Notes: a model not told the origin generated them from the letters alone. DNA of 64,000 nucleotides from Massilia sp. Leaf139 (GCF_001424165.1 NZ_LMOJ01000022.1:459882-523881), one strand, 5' to 3'; shown: positions 44,098 through 53,964, counted from the first letter of the stretch. A program made the numbers and translations.

Positions 44098-46527
44098 ATG
44101 GACAACCACAGCGGACAGCTTGCCAAGCCAGGCATGGCAAGCTTTGATATTTCCGGCATGACCTGCGCCTCCTGCGTCGCGCGTGTCGAGAAAGCCATAC
44201 GCGCGGTGCCGGGCGTGCAGGAGGCCAGCGTCAACCTGGCCACTGAACGGGCCAGCGTGCGCGGCACGGCTGCGCCGGATGCGGTGGCGCAGGCCGTGCG
44301 GGACGCCGGCTACGAAGCCGCCGCGGCCGCGGCTGTAACCGGAGCGAGCCCGGCCAGCAAGGCCGCGCCTTCCGCCTGGCCGATCCTGCTCGCGGCCCTC
44401 CTCAGCGCGCCGCTACTGGCGCCCATGGCCGGCCAGCTCTTCGGCGCCGACTGGTCGCTGTCGGGATGGCTGCAATGGCTGCTGGCGACCCCGGTGCAGT
44501 TCTGGCTGGGCGCGCGCTTCTACCGCGCCGGCTGGAAGGCGCTGCGCGCGGGCAGCGGCAACATGGATCTGCTCGTCGCGATCGGCACCAGCGCCGCCTA
44601 CGGACTGTCTGTCTACCTGCTGCTCGCGGGCGCGGATCACGGCGCCGCGCACCTGTATTTCGAATCCTCGGCCGTCGTGATCACGCTCGTCCTGCTCGGG
44701 AAGTGGCTGGAAGCGCGCGCCAAGGGACAGACGGTGGCGGCGATCCGCGCGCTCGAAGCGCTGCGTCCCACACAAGCCATCGTGCGCCGCGGCGGCGTCG
44801 ACACGGCCATACCGGTCGACGACCTGCGCGTCGGCGATCTGCTGGTGGTGCGCCCCGGTACGCGCGTCGCCGCCGACGGCCGCGTGCGCGAAGGCCGCAG
44901 CCACGTGGACGAGTCGCTCCTGACCGGCGAGAGCCTGCCGCTGGCGAAAGGGCCGGGCGCGCGCGTCACGGGGGGCGCCGTCAACGGCGAAGGACTGCTG
45001 CTGGTTGACGTGAGCGCGGTGGGCGCCGTGACGGTGCTGTCGCGGATCATCCGCCAGGTCGAGGATGCGCAGGCGGTCAAGGCGCCGGTGCAGCGCCTGG
45101 TCGACCGCGTCAGCGCGCTGTTCGTGCCGGCCGTGCTGCTGGTCTCTTTCATCACCTGGCTGGCTTGGGGTCTGGTGAGCGGCGACTGGCAGGCGGCCCT
45201 GCTCAACGCGGTCGCGGTGCAGGTGATCGCCTGTCCTTGTGCGCTCGGGCTGGCGACGCCCACCGCCATCATGGTCGGCACCGGCGCGGCCGCGCGCCAT
45301 GGGATCCTGATCCGCGACGCCGAGGCGCTCGAGCGCGCGCACGCGGTCGACACCGTGGTGTTCGACAAGACCGGCACCCTGACCGAAGGACGCCCGCAGC
45401 TGGTCGCGCTTGAAGGCGCCGATCCTGCCCTCGTCGCGACCCTGGCTGCCGGCGTGCAGCAGCACAGCGAACACCCGCTGGCGCATGCGCTCGCCGCCTA
45501 CGCGCGGGAGCATGGTTGGAACGTGCCGGCGGCGTCGGCGGCGCGCGCCTTGCCCGGCCGCGGCGTGCAGGCCGAGATCGACGGAACGACCGTCTATCTG
45601 GGCAATGCGCGCCTGCTCGACGAGCTGCACGCCGATCGCGCGCCCATGCAGGCCGCGGCCGCCCGCCACGAGGAGGACGGGCGCACGGTGTCCTGGCTGG
45701 CGCGCGCTACGCCGGATGGGGTCGAGGTGCTCGGCCTGCTCGCCTTTGGCGACCGCATCAAGAAGGGCGCATTCGACGCCGTCGCGCGCCTGCAGGCTAG
45801 CGGGGTGCGGGCGCAGATGCTGACCGGCGATAATGCCGGGGCGGCGCGGGCGGTGGCGGGGGCGCTCGGCATCGCGCATTATGCCGCCCAGGTGCTGCCG
45901 CATGAAAAGGCCGATGCCGTGCGCGCGGCGATGGCCGCGGGCGGCACGGTGGCGATGGTCGGCGACGGCATCAACGACGCGCCGGCGCTGGCCGCGGCCG
46001 ACGTCGGCATCGCCATGGCGGGCGGCACCGACGTGGCCATGCATACCGCCGGCATCACGCTGATGCGGGGCGATCCGCGTCTGGTGATGGATGCCATCGA
46101 CATCTCGCGCCGCACCTACCGCAAGATCCGCCAGAACCTGGGATGGGCTTTCATTTATAACCTGGTCGGCATTCCGCTGGCGGCCTTCGGCAAGCTCGAT
46201 CCGATGCTGGCCGGCGCGGCGATGGCGGCGAGTTCCGTCAGCGTGGTCGCCAACGCGCTGCTGCTGCGCGGCTGGCGCCCGGCCGCCGGCAGGAATCGAG
46301 CAACTCAATCGACAGGAGAAGAAACGATGTACGAACTGACTGTGGAAGGCATGAGCTGCGGCCACTGCGTGGGCCGCGTGACGAAATCGGTGCAGGAGGT
46401 CGACGCCGGCGCGAAGGTCGAGGTCGACCTGGCGAGCAAGAAGGTGCGCATCGACAGCGGCGCGGAGCTGGAGCGGATCGCACAGGCGATCGACGCCGCC
46501 GGCTATCCGGTGACGGCGCGATCGTAA
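44098..46527 (+). CDS. copA: Cu(I)-exporting P1B-ATPase CopA fused to a C-terminal CopZ domain
   Basis: The protein is 809 residues. It has an N-terminal heavy-metal domain with GMTCASC (about 20-26), membrane helices, the TGE actuator motif, the CPC transport motif ([11 protein letters not shown], about 378-389), and the phosphorylation motif DKTGTLTEG (about 423-431). GDGINDAP precedes the final helices. After the last helix ([11 protein letters not shown]) the frame continues without a stop into a complete second HMA domain with MSCGHC (about 752-757). That domain looks exactly like a free CopZ with its own ribosome binding site and ATG. AAGGAGATA precedes the main ATG. It pumps Cu(I) out of the cytoplasm. 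Confidence 0.93.
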   Translation: MDNHSGQLAKPGMASFDISGMTCASCVARVEKAIRAVPGVQEASVNLATERASVRGTAAPDAVAQAVRDAGYEAAAAAAVTGASPASKAAPSAWPILLAALLSAPLLAPMAGQLFGADWSLSGWLQWLLATPVQFWLGARFYRAGWKALRAGSGNMDLLVAIGTSAAYGLSVYLLLAGADHGAAHLYFESSAVVITLVLLGKWLEARAKGQTVAAIRALEALRPTQAIVRRGGVDTAIPVDDLRVGDLLVVRPGTRVAADGRVREGRSHVDESLLTGESLPLAKGPGARVTGGAVNGEGLLLVDVSAVGAVTVLSRIIRQVEDAQAVKAPVQRLVDRVSALFVPAVLLVSFITWLAWGLVSGDWQAALLNAVAVQVIACPCALGLATPTAIMVGTGAAARHGILIRDAEALERAHAVDTVVFDKTGTLTEGRPQLVALEGADPALVATLAAGVQQHSEHPLAHALAAYAREHGWNVPAASAARALPGRGVQAEIDGTTVYLGNARLLDELHADRAPMQAAAARHEEDGRTVSWLARATPDGVEVLGLLAFGDRIKKGAFDAVARLQASGVRAQMLTGDNAGAARAVAGALGIAHYAAQVLPHEKADAVRAAMAAGGTVAMVGDGINDAPALAAADVGIAMAGGTDVAMHTAGITLMRGDPRLVMDAIDISRRTYRKIRQNLGWAFIYNLVGIPLAAFGKLDPMLAGAAMAASSVSVVANALLLRGWRPAAGRNRATQSTGEETMYELTVEGMSCGHCVGRVTKSVQEVDAGAKVEVDLASKKVRIDSGAELERIAQAIDAAGYPVTARS
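46327..46527 (+). CDS. copZ: Internal copper chaperone CopZ start within copA
   Basis: An in-frame ATG with AGGAGAAG about 10 nt upstream could start a 66-residue CopZ ([18 protein letters not shown]). Such chaperones deliver Cu(I) to CopA. The preceding copA codons contain no stop, so both a fusion and a free chaperone can be made from one message. E. coli also derives a CopZ from copA, but from the 5' end by frameshifting. Confidence 0.55.
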   Translation: MYELTVEGMSCGHCVGRVTKSVQEVDAGAKVEVDLASKKVRIDSGAELERIAQAIDAAGYPVTARS

Positions 46528-46530
46528 GGC

Positions 46531-46554
46531 CGGGTGGGGATAGGGCCCCACCCG
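46531..46554. terminator. GC hairpin between convergent copA and multicopper oxidase
   Basis: A 9-bp perfect stem (46531-46539 with 46546-46554), loop of 6 nt. No clear T-run, so a weak or factor-assisted terminator. Confidence 0.5.
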
Positions 46555-46562
46555 ACATTCGA

Positions 46563-47933
46563 TCAGTGCTTGTGGGTCGCCGGCTTGCGCACCGTAACCG
46601 GCTTCCCGCCTGACACCGCGTTACCGCTTGGTGCCTGCGGCGCAGCCGGGACTTCGCCCGTCCACTCGCGCGCAACGGTGCCGGCCGGATGGCGGTACCA
46701 GCCCGGATCGCGGTAGTCGCCGGGCTTCTGGTTGTCGCGCACCTTCAGCACCGTAAACATGCCGCCCATGTCGAGGTTGCCGAAGGGGCCGCGGCCGTCC
46801 ATCATCGGCAGCGTGTTTTCCGGCAGCGGCATCTTCATGTCGCCCATCGCACCGCCCTTGTCGCCCATGACCATGTAGCCCGGGATCAGGTCGTTGATCT
46901 TCTTCGCCACGCCGCGGTGGTCGACCCCGATCAGGTTCGGCACCTCGTGGCCCATCGCGTTCATCGTGTGGTGCGATTTGTGGCAGTGGAAGGCCCAGTC
47001 GCCCGGATTGTCGGCCACGAATTCGATCGCGCGCATCTGGCCGACGGCGATGTCCACGCTCACCTCCGGCCAGCGCGCCTCCGGCCGCACCCAGCCGCCG
47101 TCGGTGCCGGCCACCTCGAAGCGGTGCCCGTGCAGGTGGATCGGGTGGTTGGTCATGGTGAGGTTGCCGACCCGGATTCGTACCTTGTCGCACAGGCGCG
47201 CCACCATCGGATCGATGCCGGGGAAGACGCGGCTGTTGAAGGTCCACAGGTTAAAGTCGAGCATGGTATTGGTGCGCGGCGTGTAGCTGCCCGGCTCGAT
47301 GTCGTAGGCGCCCAGCAGCATCACGTAATCGCGGTCGACGGCATGCTGGCGGATGTCCTTCGGGTGCGTCACCCAGAAGCCCATCATCCCCATCGCCATC
47401 TGCTGCATTTCGTCCGCGTGCGGGTGGTACATGAAGGTACCGGCATGGCGCGCGACGAATTCGTAGACGAAGGTTTTGCCCGGGTCGATGCCGGGCTGGG
47501 TCAAGCCCGTCACGCCGTCCATCCCGCAGGGCAGGATCTGGCCGTGCCAGTGGATGCTGGTGTGTTCGGGCAGCTTGTTGGTGACGAAGATGCGCACCCG
47601 GTCGCCCTCGACCACCTCGATCGTCGGCCCCGGGCTCTGGCCGTTGTAGCCCCACAGGTTGGCCTGCATGCCGGGCGCGAGTTCGCGCACGACCGGTTCG
47701 GCCACCAGGTGGAATTCCTTGACGCCGTCCTTCATGCGCCAGGGCAGCGACCAGCCGTTGAGGGTGACGACCGGGTTGTAGGGGCGGCCGTTGGGCGGCG
47801 CCAGCGGCGCGGCGGTGCCGCCCGTGGACTGGCGCGGTGCTTCCGGCAGGCTTGCGGCGCCGGCGCGGCTGACCAGCGAGGCGCCGACCATGGCGGCGCC
47901 GGCATTACTCAAAAACGTACGACGCGAAGTCAT
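46563..47933 (-). CDS. Multicopper oxidase, Tat-exported
   Basis: The 456-residue protein begins with a twin-arginine signal (TSRRTFLSNAGAAMVGASL). Copper ligands appear in order: HWHG (128-131), HPH (about 170-172), HPIHLHGH and HCHKSHHTM. Met-rich segments near the C-terminus (MGDKGGAMGDMKMPL) resemble Cu(I)-binding regions of CueO/CopA oxidases. It likely oxidises Cu(I) in the periplasm. The ATG overlaps the TolC-like stop by four bases. It is the last gene of the copper operon. Confidence 0.92.
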   Translation of the reverse strand: MTSRRTFLSNAGAAMVGASLVSRAGAASLPEAPRQSTGGTAAPLAPPNGRPYNPVVTLNGWSLPWRMKDGVKEFHLVAEPVVRELAPGMQANLWGYNGQSPGPTIEVVEGDRVRIFVTNKLPEHTSIHWHGQILPCGMDGVTGLTQPGIDPGKTFVYEFVARHAGTFMYHPHADEMQQMAMGMMGFWVTHPKDIRQHAVDRDYVMLLGAYDIEPGSYTPRTNTMLDFNLWTFNSRVFPGIDPMVARLCDKVRIRVGNLTMTNHPIHLHGHRFEVAGTDGGWVRPEARWPEVSVDIAVGQMRAIEFVADNPGDWAFHCHKSHHTMNAMGHEVPNLIGVDHRGVAKKINDLIPGYMVMGDKGGAMGDMKMPLPENTLPMMDGRGPFGNLDMGGMFTVLKVRDNQKPGDYRDPGWYRHPAGTVAREWTGEVPAAPQAPSGNAVSGGKPVTVRKPATHKH

Positions 47934-49339
47934 TGTGCGTGTTCCTTGTGCTGTTCTGGCGCCGCCGCTGCGGGCGGCGCCGTGTGGACGACCGCGCCGC
48001 CGAGGGCTTCCTCGAGATCGGCGTGGGCGTTCCAGAAATCCTTGAGGGCGTCGATGGCGGCGTTGACGGCGCCGGCCTGTTCGCGCGCGTCGGCCAGCAG
48101 CTCGAAGCTGCTGGCCAGCATGCCGTTGTAGCGCAGCAGGGTCTCGTCCGAGATCCGCTTGCGCAGCGGGATCACTTCGTCGCGGTAGAGGCGCGCCAGA
48201 TCCCAGGCGGCGCGGTAGCCGAGGTAGCGCTCGCGCGCCTGGCTGCGCGCGTTGACCGCCGTATCGGCGACGCGCCGCAGCGACTGCATGTAGAGCGCCT
48301 CGGCGCGCGCATGTTTCGCGCCGCCCCAGTCGAACAGCGGCAGCTCGATCGACACTTCGTAGCCGCGCGCCTCCGGCATGCCGCTCTCGCGCTTGCGCTC
48401 GACGCCCAGTTCCAGCACGTTGACGAAGCGGGTGGTGCGGGTGAGGCCCAGGCTCGCGGCCAGGGCCGCGCTGTCCTGACGCGCCGCGGCCACGTCCAGG
48501 CGCCGTTCGAGCGCGCGCGCTTCGATCTGCGCGATGTCGCCCGGCGCCGCAGGCAGGTCGGGCAGGCGCTCCGGCAGGCGGAAGGCCGTGTCGGCGCCCC
48601 ACAGGCCGAGCAGCCGGGTCAGGCGTTCGCGTTCCTTCAGCGCCTGGCGCTCGGCGCGCACGACGGCGGCGCCGGCTTCGGCCTGGAAGGTCCGTTCACG
48701 CGCCAGGTCGAGCTGGCTGGCATTGCCGGAGCGCGCCATGCGTCCCATCAGCTCTGCGCTGGCGTCATGCGCCGCGTGCACGCGGCGCGCGTAGTCCAGA
48801 CCCTGGCGTGCCGCCACGGCGTCGATCCAGGCGCGGCGCACCTCCAGCGCGTGGCGCTCGATCTCGGCGCCGACGGCCAGCTTTACCTGTTCGAAGCGGC
48901 GGGCCTCCATGCGCCGCGCCAGCGGCATGGTCAGCACCTGCGCCAGGTTGAAGCCGAGCGAGCGCTCGATCTCGACGTCGCCGCCGCCGGCCATGCGCTT
49001 GAAGCCGAAGGCGGGATTCTGCAGGCGCGCGGCCTGGGCCAGGTCGGCCTGGGCGATGCCGACGTTCCAGTAGCTCGCCTGCAGGCCGGGATGGTTCAGC
49101 AGCGCGATGCGTACCGCCGCGTCGGTGTCCAGCGGCTGGGCCAGCAGAGCGCGCGTGGTCTCGGCGACGGCGCTCGCGTCGGCGTCATTCGTGACGATGC
49201 GGGGTTCCAGGCCGTCGCGCGCTCGCGCCTGCGTGGCGACGGCATCGAAGCCGCCATCCGGCGTGACGCCGGCGCAGCCGGCCAGCAGGGCAAGCACGGC
49301 GAGCGCACCGGCGCGCGGCGCTTGAGGGCGTGCGCTCAC
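47930..49339 (-). CDS. TolC-like outer-membrane efflux lipoprotein
   Basis: The 469-residue product starts at GTG 49339, preceded by GGAGGA. It has a lipobox LAGC and two OEP repeats of long helices (NPGLQASYWNVGIAQADLAQ, then GYEVSIELPLFDWGGAKHAR). This family forms outer-membrane channels for efflux. No RND pump or membrane-fusion protein lies beside it, so the partner is elsewhere or it serves the copper proteins in another way. It is coupled to both neighbours by four-base overlaps. Confidence 0.88.
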   Translation of the reverse strand: MSARPQAPRAGALAVLALLAGCAGVTPDGGFDAVATQARARDGLEPRIVTNDADASAVAETTRALLAQPLDTDAAVRIALLNHPGLQASYWNVGIAQADLAQAARLQNPAFGFKRMAGGGDVEIERSLGFNLAQVLTMPLARRMEARRFEQVKLAVGAEIERHALEVRRAWIDAVAARQGLDYARRVHAAHDASAELMGRMARSGNASQLDLARERTFQAEAGAAVVRAERQALKERERLTRLLGLWGADTAFRLPERLPDLPAAPGDIAQIEARALERRLDVAAARQDSAALAASLGLTRTTRFVNVLELGVERKRESGMPEARGYEVSIELPLFDWGGAKHARAEALYMQSLRRVADTAVNARSQARERYLGYRAAWDLARLYRDEVIPLRKRISDETLLRYNGMLASSFELLADAREQAGAVNAAIDALKDFWNAHADLEEALGGAVVHTAPPAAAAPEQHKEHAQ

Positions 49340-50112
49340 GGTTGTCCTCCGTGCTGGTGGCCGGCGTGCGCCGCGCCGGACGCGTGCACGGCGGGACTGG
49401 CCGGGGCGCAGGAGGGGGGCGCGGCGGCGTCGCCCTTCGCGCAGCATCCCTGCATGCCGGCGTGGCTGGCCATCGCGCCACCTTTCATGCAGCAGCCGTC
49501 CTTGCAGCAGTCCGCCTTGCAGGCGCCATCCTTGCAGCAGCCGTCCTTGCAGCAGCCGGCGTCGGCGCAGCAGGCCTTGCCCATTGCGCCGTGGCCGGCA
49601 TGGCTGGCGTGATCGGCGTGGCCTGCGTGGCTGGCCTGCATCCGATGTCCCGCGTGCGGGTCAGTCGCCGGCTTCGATGACGCCACCGTGGCGGCATGCA
49701 TGGCGCCGTGGCCGCCGTGGGCGTGCGCGCCGGCCATCGCATGGCCGGCATGCGGGTCGGCAGATGCTGCAGGTGCGGCAAATGCGGCAGGGGCGGCATG
49801 TGCGCCATGTGCCGCGTGCGCATCGGCCGCCGGCGCAGCGTGGCCCGCATGCGCATGGGCGCCATGGCCGCCTGCAGTCAGCGCCATCGCGTCATAGCTG
49901 GCCACGATGCGGTTCTGTTCGCGCCAGGCGCGGTCGGGGCTGACGACCTCGCGCGGGGTGGGGCGGGAGGACAGGGATGATGTGTACGTGGTGGCCGGTA
50001 CCGCGGCAGCGGCATCGGCGGCGGGGACGGAATGGGAAACGGGAGATGCGTGGGCGACGCCGGCCAACAGGCACAGCGCGGCCACGCGGGAAAGCGTGGT
50101 GGCGAAGGTCAT
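49336..50112 (-). CDS. Periplasmic His/Ala-rich protein with metallothionein-like cysteine cluster
   Basis: The 258-residue protein has a signal peptide (to about residue 22). A conserved-looking segment follows (REVVSPDRAWREQNRIVASY). Residues about 82-180 are a His/Ala/Gly/Met-rich stretch with many HAGH/HAAH units. Residues 181-208 form a cluster of eleven cysteines built on CCKDGCC-type repeats, with three more at 223, 224 and 235. At DNA level the cluster is a degenerate repeat of CCTTGCAGCAGCCGT. Position between a DUF2946-like gene and the TolC-like/oxidase genes argues for copper binding in the periplasm. I know no named family with this combination. Confidence 0.8.
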   Translation of the reverse strand: MTFATTLSRVAALCLLAGVAHASPVSHSVPAADAAAAVPATTYTSSLSSRPTPREVVSPDRAWREQNRIVASYDAMALTAGGHGAHAHAGHAAPAADAHAAHGAHAAPAAFAAPAASADPHAGHAMAGAHAHGGHGAMHAATVASSKPATDPHAGHRMQASHAGHADHASHAGHGAMGKACCADAGCCKDGCCKDGACKADCCKDGCCMKGGAMASHAGMQGCCAKGDAAAPPSCAPASPAVHASGAAHAGHQHGGQP

Positions 50113-50167
50113 GACATCCTCGAAAAATCGTTCGGCTCAGCCGCGCAGGGGCGCGGTACGGTACGGA

Positions 50168-50572
50168 TCAAACGAGGCGGGGACGGGGAGGTCGTTCAGG
50201 CTGGGGCAGGTGCACCGACGGCAAGGGACGGTCGGCAAAGGCTGTCGAGGCGCCCGCGGGAGCGTGGGAGACGAGCGCGGTCAGGCCGGCCGGCAGCATG
50301 GCGCTGCCGATGCCGCAATTGGAACAGGTGCCGCAGCTGGCGCCGTCCGCGTGCAGGGGCGCCGCTTCCCGCTCTTCGGCCGTCACGGCGGGTGCCGCCT
50401 CGTGGCAAGGAGGTTGCGCCTGTTCCACTGTGTGCTGAACGTGGCCTGACGCAGCCGGCATCGGCACGCCATGCGCCGTTCCGCATGCGGCCATGGCGGC
50501 CGCGGCCAGGCCCTGGTAGGGCAGGGCCAGCAGGAGCAGCCAGACGATCAGCGGGCGCAGGAAGGCGGTCAT
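50168..50572 (-). CDS. Small exported Cys-rich protein (DUF2946-like)
   Basis: The 134-residue product has a signal or anchor helix (PLIVWLLLLALPYQGLAAAA), scattered His and Cys residues, and a CGTCSNCGIG motif. Similar small proteins accompany copper genes and resemble DUF2946; my assignment to that family is tentative. It is the first gene of the minus-strand copper operon. No CueR-type promoter was found in the 104 bp upstream. Confidence 0.65.
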   Translation of the reverse strand: MTAFLRPLIVWLLLLALPYQGLAAAAMAACGTAHGVPMPAASGHVQHTVEQAQPPCHEAAPAVTAEEREAAPLHADGASCGTCSNCGIGSAMLPAGLTALVSHAPAGASTAFADRPLPSVHLPQPERPPRPRLV

Positions 50573-50616
50573 GCGGCGATTTTAGCACGCTGTCTCGTCC
50601 GTGCGACAGTTGCATA

Positions 50617-50645
50617 TTGCTAATGAACGTTGCAATTGATACTAT
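50617..50645 (+). promoter_or_regulatory. Promoter for the gene at 50677
   Basis: TTGCTA (50617-50622) and TACTAT (50640-50645) are spaced by 17 bp, 31 bp upstream of the ATG. Confidence 0.55.
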
Positions 50646-50676
50646 TCCGTTGTCTTGATCCCATCAGAAAGTTGCC

Positions 50677-51087
50677 ATGGCCTGGATCGTCCAGCTCTTC
50701 ATTCCGCGCCGCAGGAAAAACCGGCAAGAACTCGCCGCCCGCGCCGCCGAGGTGATCGCGAAGGTGCTGTTCGATATCGGGATCGACCGCTTCCTCAATG
50801 GCAGCCTGCTGATCGACCGCGCGCTGCGCGTGCGCTTCGTCAGCTGCCCGACAGCCGTCGGCGACGTGCATGCCGCCGTGCGCGCCGACACGCTGGCGCA
50901 GGCCCATGCCTTGCGCGACGCGCATGAGGGCGGACTGGCCACGCTGCCGCGCCAGCACCAGATCCTGTGCCTGGCCGACGAGCTGATGGCCGCGCTGCTG
51001 GCGCAGTCGCCGGTGCTGCGCGCGCTACCTGCGCAGCGCAACGCGATCGACGAAGTGCAAGCAGCCCCGGCGCGCTCGCAAGCCTGA
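50677..51087 (+). CDS. Conserved-looking protein of unknown function
   Basis: A 136-residue protein beginning MAWIVQLFIPRRRKNRQEL with a long helical region (AARAAEVIAKVLFDIGIDRF) and no clear membrane segment. It has a good upstream promoter but only a weak ribosome binding site (GAAAG). I do not recognise a family. It is divergent from the copper operon and 189 bp before the acetyltransferase gene. Confidence 0.6.
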   Translation: MAWIVQLFIPRRRKNRQELAARAAEVIAKVLFDIGIDRFLNGSLLIDRALRVRFVSCPTAVGDVHAAVRADTLAQAHALRDAHEGGLATLPRQHQILCLADELMAALLAQSPVLRALPAQRNAIDEVQAAPARSQA

Positions 51088-51276
51088 CCGTCCACCTCCA
51101 CGCCGCGCGGGCGCGCCTGCTCATGGGTGCGCGCCGCGAACCGTTCCGGCGGTATCCTGCGAGGACGAAGGCAAGGCCGCATGGCGAAGGGAGGTCGGGT
51201 TGCTGTCCAGTCCAGGCAAGGCACCGTTCACGAGGGGCATGGCTGCGCGCGTGCGGCCACTGCGCGGGTGCATGCC

Positions 51277-53964
51277 ATGAGCGTGCGCAACCTCGGCAAA
51301 CTGTTCGCGCCGCGCTCGGTCGCCCTGATCGGTGCCTCCAGCCGTCCCGGCAGCCTGGGCGCAACGCTCCTGCATAACCTGGTGGCCGGCGGTTTTCGCG
51401 GCGCCATCCACCCGGTCAATCCGAAATACACCGAACTCGCCGGCCTGCCCGTCGTGGCGGGCGTGGCCGAGCTGGCGAGCGCGCCGGATCTGGCCGTGAT
51501 CTGCACGCCGCCCGCCACGCTCCCCGGCATCATCCGCCAGCTGGGCGAGAAGGGCACGCGCGCGGCGGTCGTCCTTACCGCGGGCCTGGCCGAGGCGCGC
51601 GACGAGCGCGGACGCTCGCTCAAGCAGGCGATGCTCGACGCCGCCCATCCCTATTTGCTGCGCATCCTCGGCCCCAACAGCGCCGGGCTGCTGGCCCCGG
51701 GCCTGGGCCTGAACGCCAGTGTCGCGCACAGCGGCGCGCTGCCGGGACGCATCGCCTTCGTGTCGCAATCGGGCGCCCTGATGACCGGGGTGCTGGACTG
51801 GGCGCGCTCGCGCGGGATCGGCTTCTCGCATTTCATCGCCCTGGGCGACTCGAGCGACGTCGACCTGGGCGACGTGCTCGATTACCTGGCCAGCGACGGC
51901 ACCACCGGTTCGATCCTGCTGTATGTGGAGCACCTGCGCTATGCGCGCAAGTTCATGTCGGCCGCGCGCGCGGCGGCGCGCAGCAAACCGACGCTGGTGC
52001 TGAAGGGCGGCCGCGCGGCCGCGGGCGAGCGCGCCGCCGCCAGCGAAAGCGGGGCGCTGGCCGCCATGGACGACGTCTTCGACGCCGCCATCCGGCGCGC
52101 CGGCATGCTGCGCGTGGCCACCACCGAGCAGCTGTTCGCCGCCGTCGAGACCCTGGCCCATGCCAAGCCGCTGCACGGCGAGCGCCTGGCGATCGTCGCC
52201 AACGGCGCCGGCCCCGGCGTGCTGGCGCTGGACGCCCTGGTCTGCGGCGGCGGCAGCGCCGCCAGCCTCGCACCCGCCACGCTCGAACGCCTGGCCGCCG
52301 TGCTGCCCTCGGTGAGCCCAGGTGCGGCCGGCGCCAACCCGCTCAACCTCCACGGCGACGCGCCGCCCGAGCGCTATCGACAGGTGCTGGAAATCCTGCT
52401 CCAGGACAGCGGCCTGGACGCCGTGCTGATGGTGCACGCGCCCACCGCCACCGTCGACAGCGCCGACATCGCGCTCGCCATCGCGCCGCTGGCGAAGGGC
52501 GCCTCGCGCAACGTGCTGGCCTGCTGGCTGGGCGGCGACTCGGTGGCAAGCGCGCGCGAGATCGCATCAAGCGCCGGCATGCCGACCTTCGACACGCCCG
52601 AGGACGCGGTCGCCGGCTTCCTGCAGATCGTGCGCTACCGCCAGAACCAGAACCTCCTGATGCAGGTGCCGCCCTCGGTGTCGAGCATCGCGGCGAGCGA
52701 ACGGGGTGCGGCGCGCGCGCTGGTGCGCGAGGCCCTGGCCGGCGGGCGCTACCTGCTGACCGACCCCGAGACCAAGGCCATCCTGCGCGCCTACGGCATG
52801 GATCTGGTCGAGACGCGCGCCGCCGCCGACGTCGACGAAGCCGTGGTCGCGGCGCGCGGCATCGGCTTTCCGGTCGCCGTGAAAATCCTGTCGCCCGACG
52901 TGATGCACAAGTCCGACGTCGGCGGCGTGGCGCTCGATCTCGACTCGGAACAGGCAGTGCGCGCGGCCGCCCAGCGCGTGCGCAAGCGCCTGCAGGAACT
53001 GCGCCCCGACGCCCGCTTCGAGGGCTTCTCGGTGCAGGCGATGGCGCGCCGGCCCGAAGGGCACGAACTGATTCTGGGCGCCGCCACCGACCCCGTCTTC
53101 GGGCCGGTGATCCTGTTCGGCCAGGGCGGCATCGCGGTGCAGGTAGCGGACGACCACGCCGTCGCCTTGCCGCCGCTGAACGCGGTGCTGGCGCGCGACC
53201 TGATCGGCCGTACCCGCGTTGCCCGCCTGCTGGCGGGCTACCGCAACCGCCCACCGGCGCACATGGACGCCATCGTCGCCACCCTGGTGCAGGTGTCGCG
53301 CCTGGTGGCCGACATTCCGGAAATCGTCGAACTCGACATCAACCCGCTGCTGGCCGACGCCAGCGGCGCCATCGTGCTCGACGCGCGCATGCGCCTGGCG
53401 CTGGCCGACCATTCCGGCAGCACCCTCGACCGGCTGGCGATCCGGCCCTATCCGCGCGAACTGGAGCAGACCATCGACTGGGGCGAAGGCAAATTGCTGC
53501 TGCGCCCCGTGCGGCCCGAGGACGGCCCGGCCCACCTGCGCTTCTTCGATGCGCTCACGCCCGACGATGTGCGCTACCGGATGTTCGTGCGCATCCGCGA
53601 ACTGCAGCCTTCGCAGCTGGCGCGCTTCACCCAGATCGACTACGACCGCGAGATGGCCTTCATCGCCACCCGCACCGGGCCCGACGGCCTGCCCGAGACG
53701 CTCGGTGTCGGGCGGGTGGTGGCCGATCCGGACAACGTGAGCGCCGAATTCGCGGTGACGGTGCGCTCCGACCTGAAGGGCCTGGGACTGGGGCGGATTT
53801 TGATGGAAAAGCTGATCGACTACTGCCGCAGCCGCGGCACGCGCGAGATCGTCGGCGAGGCGCTGCCGCAGAACAACCGCATCATCGGCCTGGTGAAGAA
53901 GCTGGGCTTCGAGGTGATGCGGGCGGACGAGGAGGGCGTGCGCAAGTTCAGGCTGACCCTGTGA
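51277..53964 (+). CDS. PatZ-type protein lysine acetyltransferase
   Basis: The 895-residue protein has the NDP-forming acyl-CoA synthetase modules in order: CoA-binding (SVALIGASSRPGSLGATLL), succinyl-CoA-ligase-like, an ATP-grasp part (GFPVAVKILSPDVMHKSDVG), then a C-terminal GNAT domain from about residue 735 (LGLGRILMEKLIDYCRSRG). This matches E. coli PatZ/Salmonella Pat, which acetylate metabolic enzymes such as acetyl-CoA synthetase. The ATG at 51277 begins the conserved region; the open frame extends 50 codons upstream without similarity. Confidence 0.9.
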   Translation: MSVRNLGKLFAPRSVALIGASSRPGSLGATLLHNLVAGGFRGAIHPVNPKYTELAGLPVVAGVAELASAPDLAVICTPPATLPGIIRQLGEKGTRAAVVLTAGLAEARDERGRSLKQAMLDAAHPYLLRILGPNSAGLLAPGLGLNASVAHSGALPGRIAFVSQSGALMTGVLDWARSRGIGFSHFIALGDSSDVDLGDVLDYLASDGTTGSILLYVEHLRYARKFMSAARAAARSKPTLVLKGGRAAAGERAAASESGALAAMDDVFDAAIRRAGMLRVATTEQLFAAVETLAHAKPLHGERLAIVANGAGPGVLALDALVCGGGSAASLAPATLERLAAVLPSVSPGAAGANPLNLHGDAPPERYRQVLEILLQDSGLDAVLMVHAPTATVDSADIALAIAPLAKGASRNVLACWLGGDSVASAREIASSAGMPTFDTPEDAVAGFLQIVRYRQNQNLLMQVPPSVSSIAASERGAARALVREALAGGRYLLTDPETKAILRAYGMDLVETRAAADVDEAVVAARGIGFPVAVKILSPDVMHKSDVGGVALDLDSEQAVRAAAQRVRKRLQELRPDARFEGFSVQAMARRPEGHELILGAATDPVFGPVILFGQGGIAVQVADDHAVALPPLNAVLARDLIGRTRVARLLAGYRNRPPAHMDAIVATLVQVSRLVADIPEIVELDINPLLADASGAIVLDARMRLALADHSGSTLDRLAIRPYPRELEQTIDWGEGKLLLRPVRPEDGPAHLRFFDALTPDDVRYRMFVRIRELQPSQLARFTQIDYDREMAFIATRTGPDGLPETLGVGRVVADPDNVSAEFAVTVRSDLKGLGLGRILMEKLIDYCRSRGTREIVGEALPQNNRIIGLVKKLGFEVMRADEEGVRKFRLTL

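Noticed and set aside
50573..50676. A CueR or Fur site for the minus-strand copper operon
   Set aside because: No CCTT/AAGG dyad with 19-bp spacing and only a poor Fur-like match.
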